Shown: positions 44,811 to 51,881 of the stretch, one piece after another
How positions within the stretch are numbered: position 1 is the first letter of the stretch
Layout of the letters: each line of letters starts with the position of its first letter
Origin: Nocardiopsis suaedae
GTDB taxonomy: Bacteria; Actinomycetota; Actinomycetes; Streptosporangiales; Streptosporangiaceae
Assembly (NCBI RefSeq): GCF_027706745.1
Contig: NZ_JAQFWP010000050.1
Location: 1 to 51,881, forward strand
DNA length: 51,881 nt
Direction of reading: 5' to 3'
Made by a program: the position numbers and the translations under genes
Notes under the pieces: model-generated
The model's database searches: none
The model's input: only the letters and a program-made list of their open reading frames with translations
What the model was told of the DNA's origin: nothing

Positions 44811-45863
44811 ATGCCTTCATATCTTCCCCCTTCATTCAGCAGGCTCGGCGGACCGGGCAAGTTCGGCATCGGTCTGCTCTGCGTCACCGTACTTGCCGCT
44901 GGTTGCGTTAGTGGTGGCGATTCCACCGAAGACTCTGACGATCAAGGAGGGAAGGGAGGGCAGAGTAACGGCGGAAAAAATGTCGAGGGCAACGAGGTAT
45001 TCGCCACGACCTCGACATCGAGTCTGAAGTACGGCAACTCTCTATCCTTCGGTGCTTACCCCGTCCAGCGCGTCCAGGATGGGGTTCTCGTAATGCAGAT
45101 GAGAGCTACCAACCAAGACTCAGAGAATGATATCCGCTTCTCTCAGATCTTGGCCGGAGAAGGGTCGAATACCACCGCGGCCGGCCTCATGCTGATTGAC
45201 ACTCAGAACGCAAAGGCATACGAGCCGCTCACCAGTGGCAGTTCCGAAGAGTGCGTCTGCTCCGATTGGAAGGGGCAAGAAGTTCTCGCTCCAGGTGACA
45301 GTGTCGACTTCTCGGTCGCTTTCCCTTCACCACCCGAAGACATCGACAAGGTCACGATCGCGACGTTCGCCACGCCCGACATCATTGATGTTCCCATTAT
45401 CGATGGAAGCGTTGACGATGAGATCCCCAGCGACCTTAACGACCCCTCGATCGTCCCACTAAGCGCGTACCAGGACGAGGCTGGCGGAGAGGTTTCGCGG
45501 GAAGAGGGTAGCGAGGAGACGCGCATCATGCTCTCTTCCGACGTCCTCTTCGATTTGAACGAGTCCGAACTCACGGATGGAGCGGCAGAAACGCTGGAGT
45601 CCGTCGCCAAAGAGATCGATGAATCAGGTGCCACTGAGGTTTCGATCGACGGGTATACGGACTCGTCTGGAAATGACAGCATCAACGTCCCTCTGTCGAA
45701 GGAGCGCGCCGAGACTGTTTTGAAGGAGCTTGAAGACCTGGTAACCACCGCGGATGTTTCCTTCACTGCAGAAGGCCATGGATCCGAGGATCCAGTGGGC
45801 GACAACGATACAGAGGAAGGCCGGCAGAAAAACCGGCGCGTCACCGTTTCCTTTCCCAAGTAG
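44811..45863 (+). CDS. Lipoprotein with OmpA-like peptidoglycan-binding domain
   Basis: A 350-residue protein. ATG 44811 follows AAGGAG. The signal peptide ends in a lipobox, TVLAAGC. The N-terminal domain (about 60-220) contains ECVCSDW and APGDSVDFSVAFPSPPEDID, shared with the next protein. The C-terminal OmpA domain (about 235-350) has DVLFDLNESELT, the Asn/Leu/Arg of NVPLSKERA and KNRRV, expected to bind diaminopimelate in peptidoglycan. In a monoderm this would link the membrane to the wall around the pilus. Confidence 0.87.
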   Translation: MPSYLPPSFSRLGGPGKFGIGLLCVTVLAAGCVSGGDSTEDSDDQGGKGGQSNGGKNVEGNEVFATTSTSSLKYGNSLSFGAYPVQRVQDGVLVMQMRATNQDSENDIRFSQILAGEGSNTTAAGLMLIDTQNAKAYEPLTSGSSEECVCSDWKGQEVLAPGDSVDFSVAFPSPPEDIDKVTIATFATPDIIDVPIIDGSVDDEIPSDLNDPSIVPLSAYQDEAGGEVSREEGSEETRIMLSSDVLFDLNESELTDGAAETLESVAKEIDESGATEVSIDGYTDSSGNDSINVPLSKERAETVLKELEDLVTTADVSFTAEGHGSEDPVGDNDTEEGRQKNRRVTVSFPK

Positions 45864-45880
45864 CCACAGGGGTGGACAAA

Positions 45881-46420
45881 ATGCTCAAGTCTTCAGTCGC
45901 ACGTATCGCGCTCCTTCCGGTGTTTTCGCTCGCACTCCTCATGCCATCATCCGCCTATGCCGGTGAGGAGGACGCAGGAGAGCTGGAGGTGCTCGCGAGC
46001 GCCTCCCCGGCAGAAGCCCCGGACTCCGAAACCAGTGTTGATGTCAACCAGGTCGTACGCGCAGACTCGAGTGACTATGTATCAGTTACATGGACGCTCA
46101 ATAATGAGAGCGATGGCAAAATCGCGGCCACGCGGTTCACCAATGAAGTTTACAGCTACAATAGGGATACCCATTACGCCCTCGCCGGAGTCAAGCTCAT
46201 CAATCCTGGCGACGAATCAGAGTTCCACCCGATCAAGTCTCCCCGACAGGTTTGCTTCTGCTCTGGGACGAGGAGGAATCTCGACTTCGTCACACACATA
46301 GAATCCGGAGAGAGCGTATCCTATTGGGCCACGTTCCTTCTGCCCCAGGATATTGAGGAGGTAAGTGTTGAAGTGCGCAACTTCGAGCCGAGCGAAGAAG
46401 TCTCCATTGCTTCTAGATGA
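45881..46420 (+). CDS. Secreted paralog of the OmpA lipoprotein's N-terminal domain
   Basis: A 179-residue exported protein. ATG 45881, with AGGGG 8 bp upstream, is preferred to GTG 45872. Signal peptide ends near AYA-GEE. The mature domain has QVCFCSGT and ESGESVSYWATFLLPQDIEE, matching the equivalent segment of the preceding lipoprotein (CVCSDW; PGDSVDFSVAFPSPPEDID), but the OmpA domain is absent. It starts 17 bp after that gene, and its 3' end overlaps the TadG-like gene by 56 bp. Confidence 0.8.
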   Translation: MLKSSVARIALLPVFSLALLMPSSAYAGEEDAGELEVLASASPAEAPDSETSVDVNQVVRADSSDYVSVTWTLNNESDGKIAATRFTNEVYSYNRDTHYALAGVKLINPGDESEFHPIKSPRQVCFCSGTRRNLDFVTHIESGESVSYWATFLLPQDIEEVSVEVRNFEPSEEVSIASR

Positions 46421-47108
46421 CCCCTGGCAAAGGGGACGTGTAATTCGATGCGACGAGCGCGGCGGGGCGAGCATGTACCTGCTCCTCACTCTTTCATTCG
46501 CTCTCTTGGCGACCACCCTGCTTTACATGCGCCTCGGAAACGCCCATGATTTTCGCACAAGGGCCCAGCAGGCGGCCGACGCATCGGCACTCGCCGCCGC
46601 AGGACAAGCTGCCGATAACGCGGCGCGGCAACTCAGTTCGTTGAATCTTCCAGGTGCTCTCTACAACCCAGCCGCAGCACGGGAGCGTGCTGAGAACTAT
46701 GCAATTAGAAACGGAGCTTCGCTCGAAGATATCAGGGCGAGTGATAACGGCACCGGACGGACGGGAAACATCGTCCGAGTGGAAGTCTCGACGCAGCAGT
46801 GCCAGAGAGAGCTCGAGCCGGATGAAGAACGGCATTGGAATGACACCCTTTGCGATGGAACCGAAAGCGAGGACCCCGAACAGAAAGATCGCCCACTACA
46901 TTTCGGAAACGCAGATGCCATTGCACAAGTGGATCTACCCGAGTGCGGATATATCTTCGACCCCGACCCGGAATCGTTCCGTATCATCGGCATTCGCTGC
47001 GATGGCGAGGTGATTCAAAGTTTCGTTCACGCGCGCAACATGATCGATGTTTCCCTCGTGGGCAAGGAGGGCGACTACATCTACAAGCCTTCCTCGTGGA
47101 ACGAGTGA
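46365..47108 (+). CDS. TadG-like pilus-associated protein
   Basis: A 247-residue protein. GTG 46365 or TTG 46368 both follow a strong AGGAGG (46356-46361) inside the preceding gene. A cytoplasmic leader of about 34 residues ends CDERG|GASMYLLLTLSFALL; there is no Glu at +5, as usual for TadG. After the membrane helix comes RTRAQQAADASALAAAGQA, the signature of TadG/TadE-like N-terminal regions, then an extracellular domain with four Cys (CQREL, TLCDG, ECGY, RCDGE). Confidence 0.8.
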   Translation: MLKCATSSRAKKSPLLLDDPWQRGRVIRCDERGGASMYLLLTLSFALLATTLLYMRLGNAHDFRTRAQQAADASALAAAGQAADNAARQLSSLNLPGALYNPAAARERAENYAIRNGASLEDIRASDNGTGRTGNIVRVEVSTQQCQRELEPDEERHWNDTLCDGTESEDPEQKDRPLHFGNADAIAQVDLPECGYIFDPDPESFRIIGIRCDGEVIQSFVHARNMIDVSLVGKEGDYIYKPSSWNE

Positions 47109-47200
47109 TCCGGCCCTTCCAGAAGAGAGCAGGGCGAGGCGGCTCGAAAGGCAGTCGCCAACCAGTTAGCAGGTTTTCAGCCCCACCCTAGGCAATCTCC

Positions 47201-47557
47201 ATGCATCCCCTACGTGGCCCCTCACCGACCGAACGAACCGCAACCATACTCACTTTCGTTGCACTTGCTTTGCAAGTAGCGCTTCCTGCATTACTTCTTT
47301 TCGCCCCGGAACGCCCAGTGCGCTTCGGATGGCAGATGTATTCAATGGCAGGAGTTCGACCAGGGGTCGTTGCCGTCGAGTCTGATGGTTCCGATCATGA
47401 TTTCAATATGGCCGAGATCCACGCCCAACATGCCGGCGTTGACATCGATCCATCACTCTTGGACTACATCTGCTCCGAGAACCCTGAGTACCAAGGTCTC
47501 CGCGTAGAACACCAGAATCCCGACAGGGATTACGTTCATGATTGCTCAGGTCGGTGA
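47201..47557 (+). CDS. Small membrane protein paired with HTTM protein
   Basis: A 118-residue protein with one transmembrane helix (about 15-36) and an extracellular or cytoplasmic domain containing RFGWQMYSMAG and HNPDRDY-like residues near the end. It overlaps the next gene by 20 bp. The FGW.M segment recalls the domain that follows the membrane region in HTTM proteins, so the two products may together form one functional unit (inference). Confidence 0.65.
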   Translation: MHPLRGPSPTERTATILTFVALALQVALPALLLFAPERPVRFGWQMYSMAGVRPGVVAVESDGSDHDFNMAEIHAQHAGVDIDPSLLDYICSENPEYQGLRVEHQNPDRDYVHDCSGR

Positions 47558-48407
47558 TCCAGTGAGAGCGGCCAACCGCGGTGAAAGCAACTCCGTTGGG
47601 CAGAGACTAGACGCTGCCCGTTCTACCGGTGTCGAAGTCCATGCTCTCGGGTTCGCCCGCGTGGGAATTGGAGTGGCTGGCCTCATCGCCTGCCTTATCA
47701 CCTTCCCGGCATTGCACGATATATGGGAGGGGGGGTATCTTCGCCCCTTCATCCGCCTTCCGCTCCTGCCATGGGAAATAGTTTTCGCGACATGGCTGAG
47801 CAGTTCCATCATCTTTATCTTCGGCGGTGCTCCGAAAGTCACAGGCCCTCTCCTATCTGCGATTACGCTGTACTCCATTTTGATCGACGAGCGCCTCTAT
47901 GGAGGACACCTCTTACTCCTCGCTCTTCTCTCGTTTTTTGTCGGTATGGCGGGTGGCGGTCGGATCACGAGGACCGCGTTCGGGACTTACACCAACAGCG
48001 CAGGAGTAAATGCATTTGCCTTTCTCGCTCGCACGCAAGTTTGCACGGTATACTTTTTCACGGCCCTATCGAAAATAAACAGCTCATTTCTTTCCGGCGC
48101 AGTCCTTACCTGGAGTGCCGGAACTCCAGGCGCACTCCTCTCCGTCCCCTGGGAGATTGTTCCAGAATACATACCGACACTGCTTGCACTGGCGGCAATC
48201 ACTTCCGAACTGGCCATCGCCGTTCTTTTGCCGTCAAAGAGAACCTTCAAATATGCATGCCTCCTCGGCCTCGGACTCCACGGCTCTATCATGCTTTTCA
48301 TGGCTCCAAGGTCGGCTTTTTTCTGCTTCGCCCTTCTCTGTCTCGCAATATACCCGATGTTCTATTTTAAAACATCTCCACCCCTTCCACTTCGCTCATC
48401 ACGTTGA
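47538..48407 (+). CDS. HTTM-type (vitamin K carboxylase-like) membrane protein
   Basis: A 289-residue protein with about seven hydrophobic segments starting at ALGFARVGIGVAGLIACLI. QVCTVYFFTALSKINSSFLSG matches the characteristic HTTM motif (Tyr-Phe-x-Ala-x-x-Lys). The extra-membrane C-terminal domain of longer relatives is absent but may be supplied by the preceding gene. Codons are clearly less GC-rich than in the left half of the window. Role in a pilus locus unknown. Confidence 0.78.
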   Translation: MIAQVGDPVRAANRGESNSVGQRLDAARSTGVEVHALGFARVGIGVAGLIACLITFPALHDIWEGGYLRPFIRLPLLPWEIVFATWLSSSIIFIFGGAPKVTGPLLSAITLYSILIDERLYGGHLLLLALLSFFVGMAGGGRITRTAFGTYTNSAGVNAFAFLARTQVCTVYFFTALSKINSSFLSGAVLTWSAGTPGALLSVPWEIVPEYIPTLLALAAITSELAIAVLLPSKRTFKYACLLGLGLHGSIMLFMAPRSAFFCFALLCLAIYPMFYFKTSPPLPLRSSR

Positions 48408-48471
48408 ATAATACCGTGGATCACCGCCCTCTGGGCCGAAGCTCGACGTAGTACACAGAACTGGGGGATGC

Positions 48472-49176
48472 ATGCTCAACTTGGTCTCGCTGCACCGATC
48501 TGCGATAGAGAACGACGACCACGGCGCCGGCATGGTCGAAATTACTTTCCTCATCGCTGTCGCAGGTGTCGTCGTCGTTGCGATCTCCACATCCCCCCTA
48601 GCATCGATCATGAATGATGGTATTCGCGAATCTGTTTGTCGAGTTGAAGGTCCGGAATGTGCTGGGGAGACCTGGGTCGAGGCGGAGCGTCCCGAGGAGC
48701 CTGAGGAGTACGTCGGAGTCGCTGGAGGAGGCGTGGTGTTCGACTGGAACGGGGAGGTGAGCCCGGACGGCTGGGCTCTCCCGGCCGCCGGTCCCGTGAC
48801 CAGCATGCCGGGTAGCAGGTCGGCCCCCACCGTCGGTGCCAGTTCAGACCACGCCGGAGTCGACATCGCTCCACCCTGCGGCGCACCGATCTGGTCCGTC
48901 AGGGAAGGAACCGTCATCAGCGCGGGTCCTGCCACCGGCTTCGGCAACTGGATCCGAGTCCAACATCCCGACGGCCTGGTGAGCGTTTACGGTCACATGT
49001 TCAGCGACGGTGTCCTGGCCAATGTCGGTGATCGGGTTGAGGCCGGCCAGCAGATCGGTGCCATCGGGAACGCCGGGTTCTCCACTGGATGCCACCTCCA
49101 TTTGGAGATCCATGGTGGGGGGCAGAAGCTCAACCCCGTGTACGTCTTGGCCGAGGGCGAAGTACCCCTGGCCTGA
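48472..49176 (+). CDS. Flp-prepilin module fused to M23 peptidase
   Basis: A 234-residue fusion. DDHG|AGMVEITF is a class III prepilin site (Gly18, Glu23 at +5) followed by a hydrophobic helix to about 40. A conserved segment (NDGIRESVCRVEGPEC, ETWVEAERPEEPEEYV) corresponds in its first part to the post-helix region of Flp (SDGIESAVERAFG). From about residue 115 an M23/LytM domain follows with all zinc ligands: His127 and Asp131 (HAGVD), His175 (YGH), His208 and His210 (HLHLE). It should cleave peptidoglycan cross-bridges. ATG 48472 follows GGGGGAT. Confidence 0.87.
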   Translation: MLNLVSLHRSAIENDDHGAGMVEITFLIAVAGVVVVAISTSPLASIMNDGIRESVCRVEGPECAGETWVEAERPEEPEEYVGVAGGGVVFDWNGEVSPDGWALPAAGPVTSMPGSRSAPTVGASSDHAGVDIAPPCGAPIWSVREGTVISAGPATGFGNWIRVQHPDGLVSVYGHMFSDGVLANVGDRVEAGQQIGAIGNAGFSTGCHLHLEIHGGGQKLNPVYVLAEGEVPLA

Positions 49177-49365
49177 CCTCATCGCTCCTGTCCACCCCAC
49201 GGAGCACACGGTTCGACGCCGGAAAGCACGAAACCGTAGGCTCTCTACGCGCGTCGGACCCAACGATGGGCACCTCTGGAACGTGAGCGAACTCCTCCCA
49301 CGGACGGCGGCGCCCCCCGAGACCGTTCGCATCATCTGATCACCGATCGTAGAGGAGCAGGCCTG

Positions 49366-50043
49366 GTGCGGATCCGAATCCCCTCCCCCCGCAAGCCCGC
49401 TGGGGACGACCGCGGCGCCAGCATGGTCGAGATCGCTCTCCTGATGACGCTCGCCGTGATCGTCATCGGCGTTATTGCGACATCGCCGCTTTCATCTCAG
49501 TTCAATGACGGCATCAGAGAAGCCGTATGCCGTGTCGAAGGCCCCGAATGCAACGGTGAAACCTGGGTGGAACACGAGCGCCCCGAGGAGCCGGAAGAGT
49601 ACGTCTGGACCTTCAGCGGCGTCCCCTGGGACGGCGAGGTCTCTGGTAGTGGTAACGCGCGCGTCGCCTTGGAGTTCGCCCTGAACCAGGTCGGCGAACG
49701 GTACATCCTCGGTGCCACGGGGCCCGATGTATGGGACTGCTCGTCAATGGTGCAGGCGGCTTGGCGTACAGCCGGCGTCCAGATCCCCCGGACGACCTGG
49801 CCGCAGCAGGGTGCCCTCCCGCCCGTTCCCCGAAGTGATCTGCAGCCCGGTGACCTCCTATTCTTCCACACCATCCAATCGCAGCCGCCCCCCTCGCACG
49901 TGGCCATGTACATGGGGGACGGGATGATGGTTCACGCTGCTAACTCTCGGCGTGGCGTCGTCATCGATCAGTTCGCGGGCAACAGCTACTACGAAGGCGT
50001 CTTCGTCGGTGCGGGTCGGCCTCCGCACTCCGGTGATGCCTGA
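49366..50043 (+). CDS. Flp-prepilin module fused to NlpC/P60 peptidase
   Basis: A 225-residue fusion. DDRG|ASMVEIAL is a class III prepilin site (Gly17, Glu22 at +5) with a membrane helix to about 40, then NDGIREAVCRVEGPEC and ETWVEHERPEEPEEYV, almost identical to the M23 protein. The C-terminal NlpC/P60 domain (about 98-215) has Cys125 (WDCSSM), His178 (SHVAMYMGDG) and His190 as likely third residue. GTG 49366 follows AGAGGAG. It lies 189 bp after the M23 gene; the pair has one common N-terminal module and two different wall-cleaving domains. Confidence 0.88.
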   Translation: MRIRIPSPRKPAGDDRGASMVEIALLMTLAVIVIGVIATSPLSSQFNDGIREAVCRVEGPECNGETWVEHERPEEPEEYVWTFSGVPWDGEVSGSGNARVALEFALNQVGERYILGATGPDVWDCSSMVQAAWRTAGVQIPRTTWPQQGALPPVPRSDLQPGDLLFFHTIQSQPPPSHVAMYMGDGMMVHAANSRRGVVIDQFAGNSYYEGVFVGAGRPPHSGDA

Positions 50044-50199
50044 GGCTTTGGTGGTCGACGGACAGTGCCTTGATCCGCGATTCTGTCCCACCCCCCCTGG
50101 CCGCCCGGTGGCGCCTCTGAGCGGCCCCGTTCGCGGTCAGGGGCGCGCCCAGGCGTCACCGGCGTCCTTTCCCTCCTCATAGCCCTGCATCGGATTACC

Positions 50200-51021
50200 A
50201 TGTATCGCTTCGTAACCACGACCGCCTCCGCCTCTGCTGTTCTAGTGATGGCCACTGCCTGTATCAGTGCTGAACCCGACAATGGAGGAGGTGAGCGAGC
50301 GGAGGAGCGTGTCAGCAGTGTAACGTCCTCCGACCAGCTCGGTGCGATGGTGGCAAAGGCACTGGACTCCAGTACATCGGCGCACTGGCAGCTCGATAGC
50401 TACGAGGGCGGCGACATGGTGGCCGTCGACACCGGGAGACTGAGTTGCTCAGCTGACGGTTCCGGGGTCTACTCGATCGACGGCGGTGAGTCGAAACTGA
50501 GCGCCACGAGCGAGTTCTCTCCAGGTGGCAGCGCCGAGGAGACTATGCCCGCGGATATCCAGGCCGCCGGGGGCACCGCGACGGACGAGGAGCTCTTCTC
50601 CGCAGAGGGTGACGAGTCGTGGGAGATCGACTCGGGGGAGACGCCGACCGACTACCGGATCGACGAGACGATCGCCCGACAGGTGAACTGCTCGCACATC
50701 ACGGCGGCCCTGGCCGAGGCCGAGCTGGAATACGATGGCACGGGCGAGGCCGCCGGCGTTCCGGCCGACCGGTGGCGCGGTGAGGCGACCGTCAGCACCC
50801 TGGCAGAGCACGCGAAGGGGTTCGCAGCCCAGGACTACGGTCAGCTCACCGACATGGACCTGGGGAAGGCGCGCCTGGAGATCGAGCTCTGGATCGACGC
50901 GGAGAACCGGCCGGTCGTGTACTACCAGCACCTCTCCCCGCAGCAGAGCGGCCTCCAGGACCGCTGGTTCGCCATGACCCTGACCGAGTGGGACGAGGCC
51001 GAGGAAGTCACTGCGCCATAA
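50200..51021 (+). CDS. Lipoprotein, LppX/LolA-like candidate
   Basis: A 273-residue lipoprotein with lipobox VMATAC at about 20-25. The mature part looks like the half-barrel lipoproteins of actinobacteria: HWQLDSYEGG near the N-terminus and a C-terminal repeat of strands (ARLEIELWIDAENRPVVYYQHL, QDRWFAMTLTEWDEAEEVTAP). No clear Shine-Dalgarno before ATG 50200. It closes the plus-strand island; the next genes are on the minus strand. A direct tie to the pilus is not shown. Confidence 0.7.
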   Translation: MYRFVTTTASASAVLVMATACISAEPDNGGGERAEERVSSVTSSDQLGAMVAKALDSSTSAHWQLDSYEGGDMVAVDTGRLSCSADGSGVYSIDGGESKLSATSEFSPGGSAEETMPADIQAAGGTATDEELFSAEGDESWEIDSGETPTDYRIDETIARQVNCSHITAALAEAELEYDGTGEAAGVPADRWRGEATVSTLAEHAKGFAAQDYGQLTDMDLGKARLEIELWIDAENRPVVYYQHLSPQQSGLQDRWFAMTLTEWDEAEEVTAP

Positions 51022-51122
51022 GTGCAATCGACTTCAAGCCGTTTAAAGCCGAACAGCCTCTCAGCTTGAAATGAGCACGGAGACGGCGTGCCGACATTAT
51101 GGCACACCAAGGTATCGCCAGA

Positions 51123-51554
51123 TCAGCTCCCCCCTCCCCCCTTGCCTTTGGCACTCGACATGCCTCTTTTCCAAAACGTGGGGCGCCACCAGTAAAGGAC
51201 AGTAAGATCATCAGGCCACGGCCGCTCTTGGACATGCGTGGGCTCAAAGCAGTCCTTGGTCAGGTCAATGTACCGAAATCCACTCTCCCGCTCCAGGCCT
51301 TCCAGCCCGTCCGCCCGGCTCACAAAACGCTCTTCACTAGCTCCCACCTCTGCAAACGAACGCTGCGCATCAACTAAAGAGACTTTGTTCGCTCCACCTG
51401 CCATCAACGGCCACCTGAGCATTTGCTCGTCATCTTCCCAGTAACACACAGAGCAAATCTGGTGACAGCCGGGCGGCTCTTCATGGACGAGGTAGCCGCA
51501 ACAAGGACACGGATAGAGGGCAGAACCAGACTTTTCCCCACAATCATGAACCAC
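51123..51554 (-). CDS. CPCC-family cysteine-rich protein, candidate immunity protein
   Basis: About 143 residues. YPCPCCGYLVHEEPPG, QICSVCYWEDDEQ and GGANKVSLVDAQRSFAEVGA are signatures of the CPCC family, zinc-binding proteins often found beside polymorphic toxins. Start uncertain: GTG 51554, with GGTGG upstream, is preferred; GTG 51572 is possible. Either overlaps the 3' end of the upstream minus-strand toxin-like gene, so the two are translationally coupled. Confidence 0.78.
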   Translation of the reverse strand: MVHDCGEKSGSALYPCPCCGYLVHEEPPGCHQICSVCYWEDDEQMLRWPLMAGGANKVSLVDAQRSFAEVGASEERFVSRADGLEGLERESGFRYIDLTKDCFEPTHVQERPWPDDLTVLYWWRPTFWKRGMSSAKGKGGGGS

Positions 51555-51881
51555 CGCTAACCACCGTCCCACGCTGCTTGTCGAAATAGTCTTGAGGATT
51601 GTCCGGGACGTAGAATGTCACAACGCCTTTATCACTAGGCATTCCAAACTCTCCGGTGGTCGGGTCCAGGTAGTATCGCGTGTCTCCATTAACTTTGACC
51701 TGGACGCCGGGACGCCCTCCATCGCACTCACACATCAGATCTTCTGCGGCCATACGATACTCAATCTGAGATTCATACCCCATGGCCGCACCGTGCTTGT
51801 CGAAGTGCTCATCAAGGTTTTTCGCACTAGTGTCCTGAGTCGTTAGTTCGTTGGCGGCTGTAGGGTGGGGTGATGCCTGGT
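51544..51881 (-). CDS. C-terminal end of a probable polymorphic toxin, truncated by window
   Basis: The frame is open from the window edge to the stop at 51544-51546, at least 111 residues. It contains NLDEHFDKHGAAMG, then QIEYRMAAEDLM, RYYLDPTTGEFGMPSDKGVV and a final PQDYFDKQRG. This order (KHG; YxxMA; YdpxTneFGv; TyY/FvPd; Yf) resembles C-terminal nuclease-type toxin domains of polymorphic toxins such as the toxin-50 group. The ATG at 51783 is internal to this domain. The overlapping CPCC gene downstream supports a toxin-immunity pair. Confidence 0.65.
   Translation of the reverse strand, partial: QASPHPTAANELTTQDTSAKNLDEHFDKHGAAMGYESQIEYRMAAEDLMCECDGGRPGVQVKVNGDTRYYLDPTTGEFGMPSDKGVVTFYVPDNPQDYFDKQRGTVVSGGS

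Overview
The window is high-GC DNA with strong G/C preference at third codon positions, GTG/TTG starts and several likely leaderless genes. It also carries a DasR-type operator, a subtilisin-inhibitor-like protein and a full Flp/TAD pilus locus. Together these point to a filamentous actinomycete, probably Nocardiopsidaceae; that family assignment is inference.

Left part (1-15.4 kb): a 5'-truncated glycosyltransferase-like gene opening in a seven-copy AAACCGG repeat; a convergent NB-ARC/TPR protein with a damaged P-loop; a GH20 hexosaminidase under a near-consensus DasR site; a secreted glycerophosphodiesterase; an acidic secreted protein; a four-gene homogentisate operon (FAD monooxygenase, HmgA, an unknown protein, and a fumarylacetoacetase-like protein lacking most active-site residues); and a secreted NlpC/P60 protein.

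Middle (15.4-34.3 kb): a decayed TnpB element surrounded by gene fragments, then mostly ordinary genes. These are a 2-hydroxyacid dehydrogenase and divergent PadR regulator, a SpoU methyltransferase, an SSI-like protein, tandem SBP-VWA proteins (one with an intact MIDAS, one without), an amidase-like protein, a repeat-rich DUF2510 membrane protein, oligoribonuclease, tRNA-His, a zinc-ribbon protein with a paralog at 34.9 kb, a SelW-like protein, a HypX-like protein without hydrogenase genes, a DedA protein and a Mut7-C nuclease.

Right part (34.9-50 kb) is a TAD pilus island: the zinc-ribbon paralog, CpaB, CpaE fused to a TadE pseudopilin, a second TadE, CpaF, TadB, TadC, a NarL-type two-component pair, Flp pilin, an OmpA-domain lipoprotein with a secreted paralog of its N-terminal domain, a TadG-like protein and an HTTM membrane pair. 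It ends with two proteins in which a complete Flp-like prepilin module is joined to a peptidoglycan hydrolase: M23 in one, NlpC/P60 in the other. This pair is the most unusual content of the window; it suggests pilin-tethered wall hydrolases that open the wall for, or are displayed by, the Flp machine. From within tadB onward base composition is visibly less GC-rich, suggesting a different history. The right edge holds a lipoprotein gene and, on the minus strand, the C-terminus of a probable polymorphic toxin overlapping a CPCC-type candidate immunity gene.
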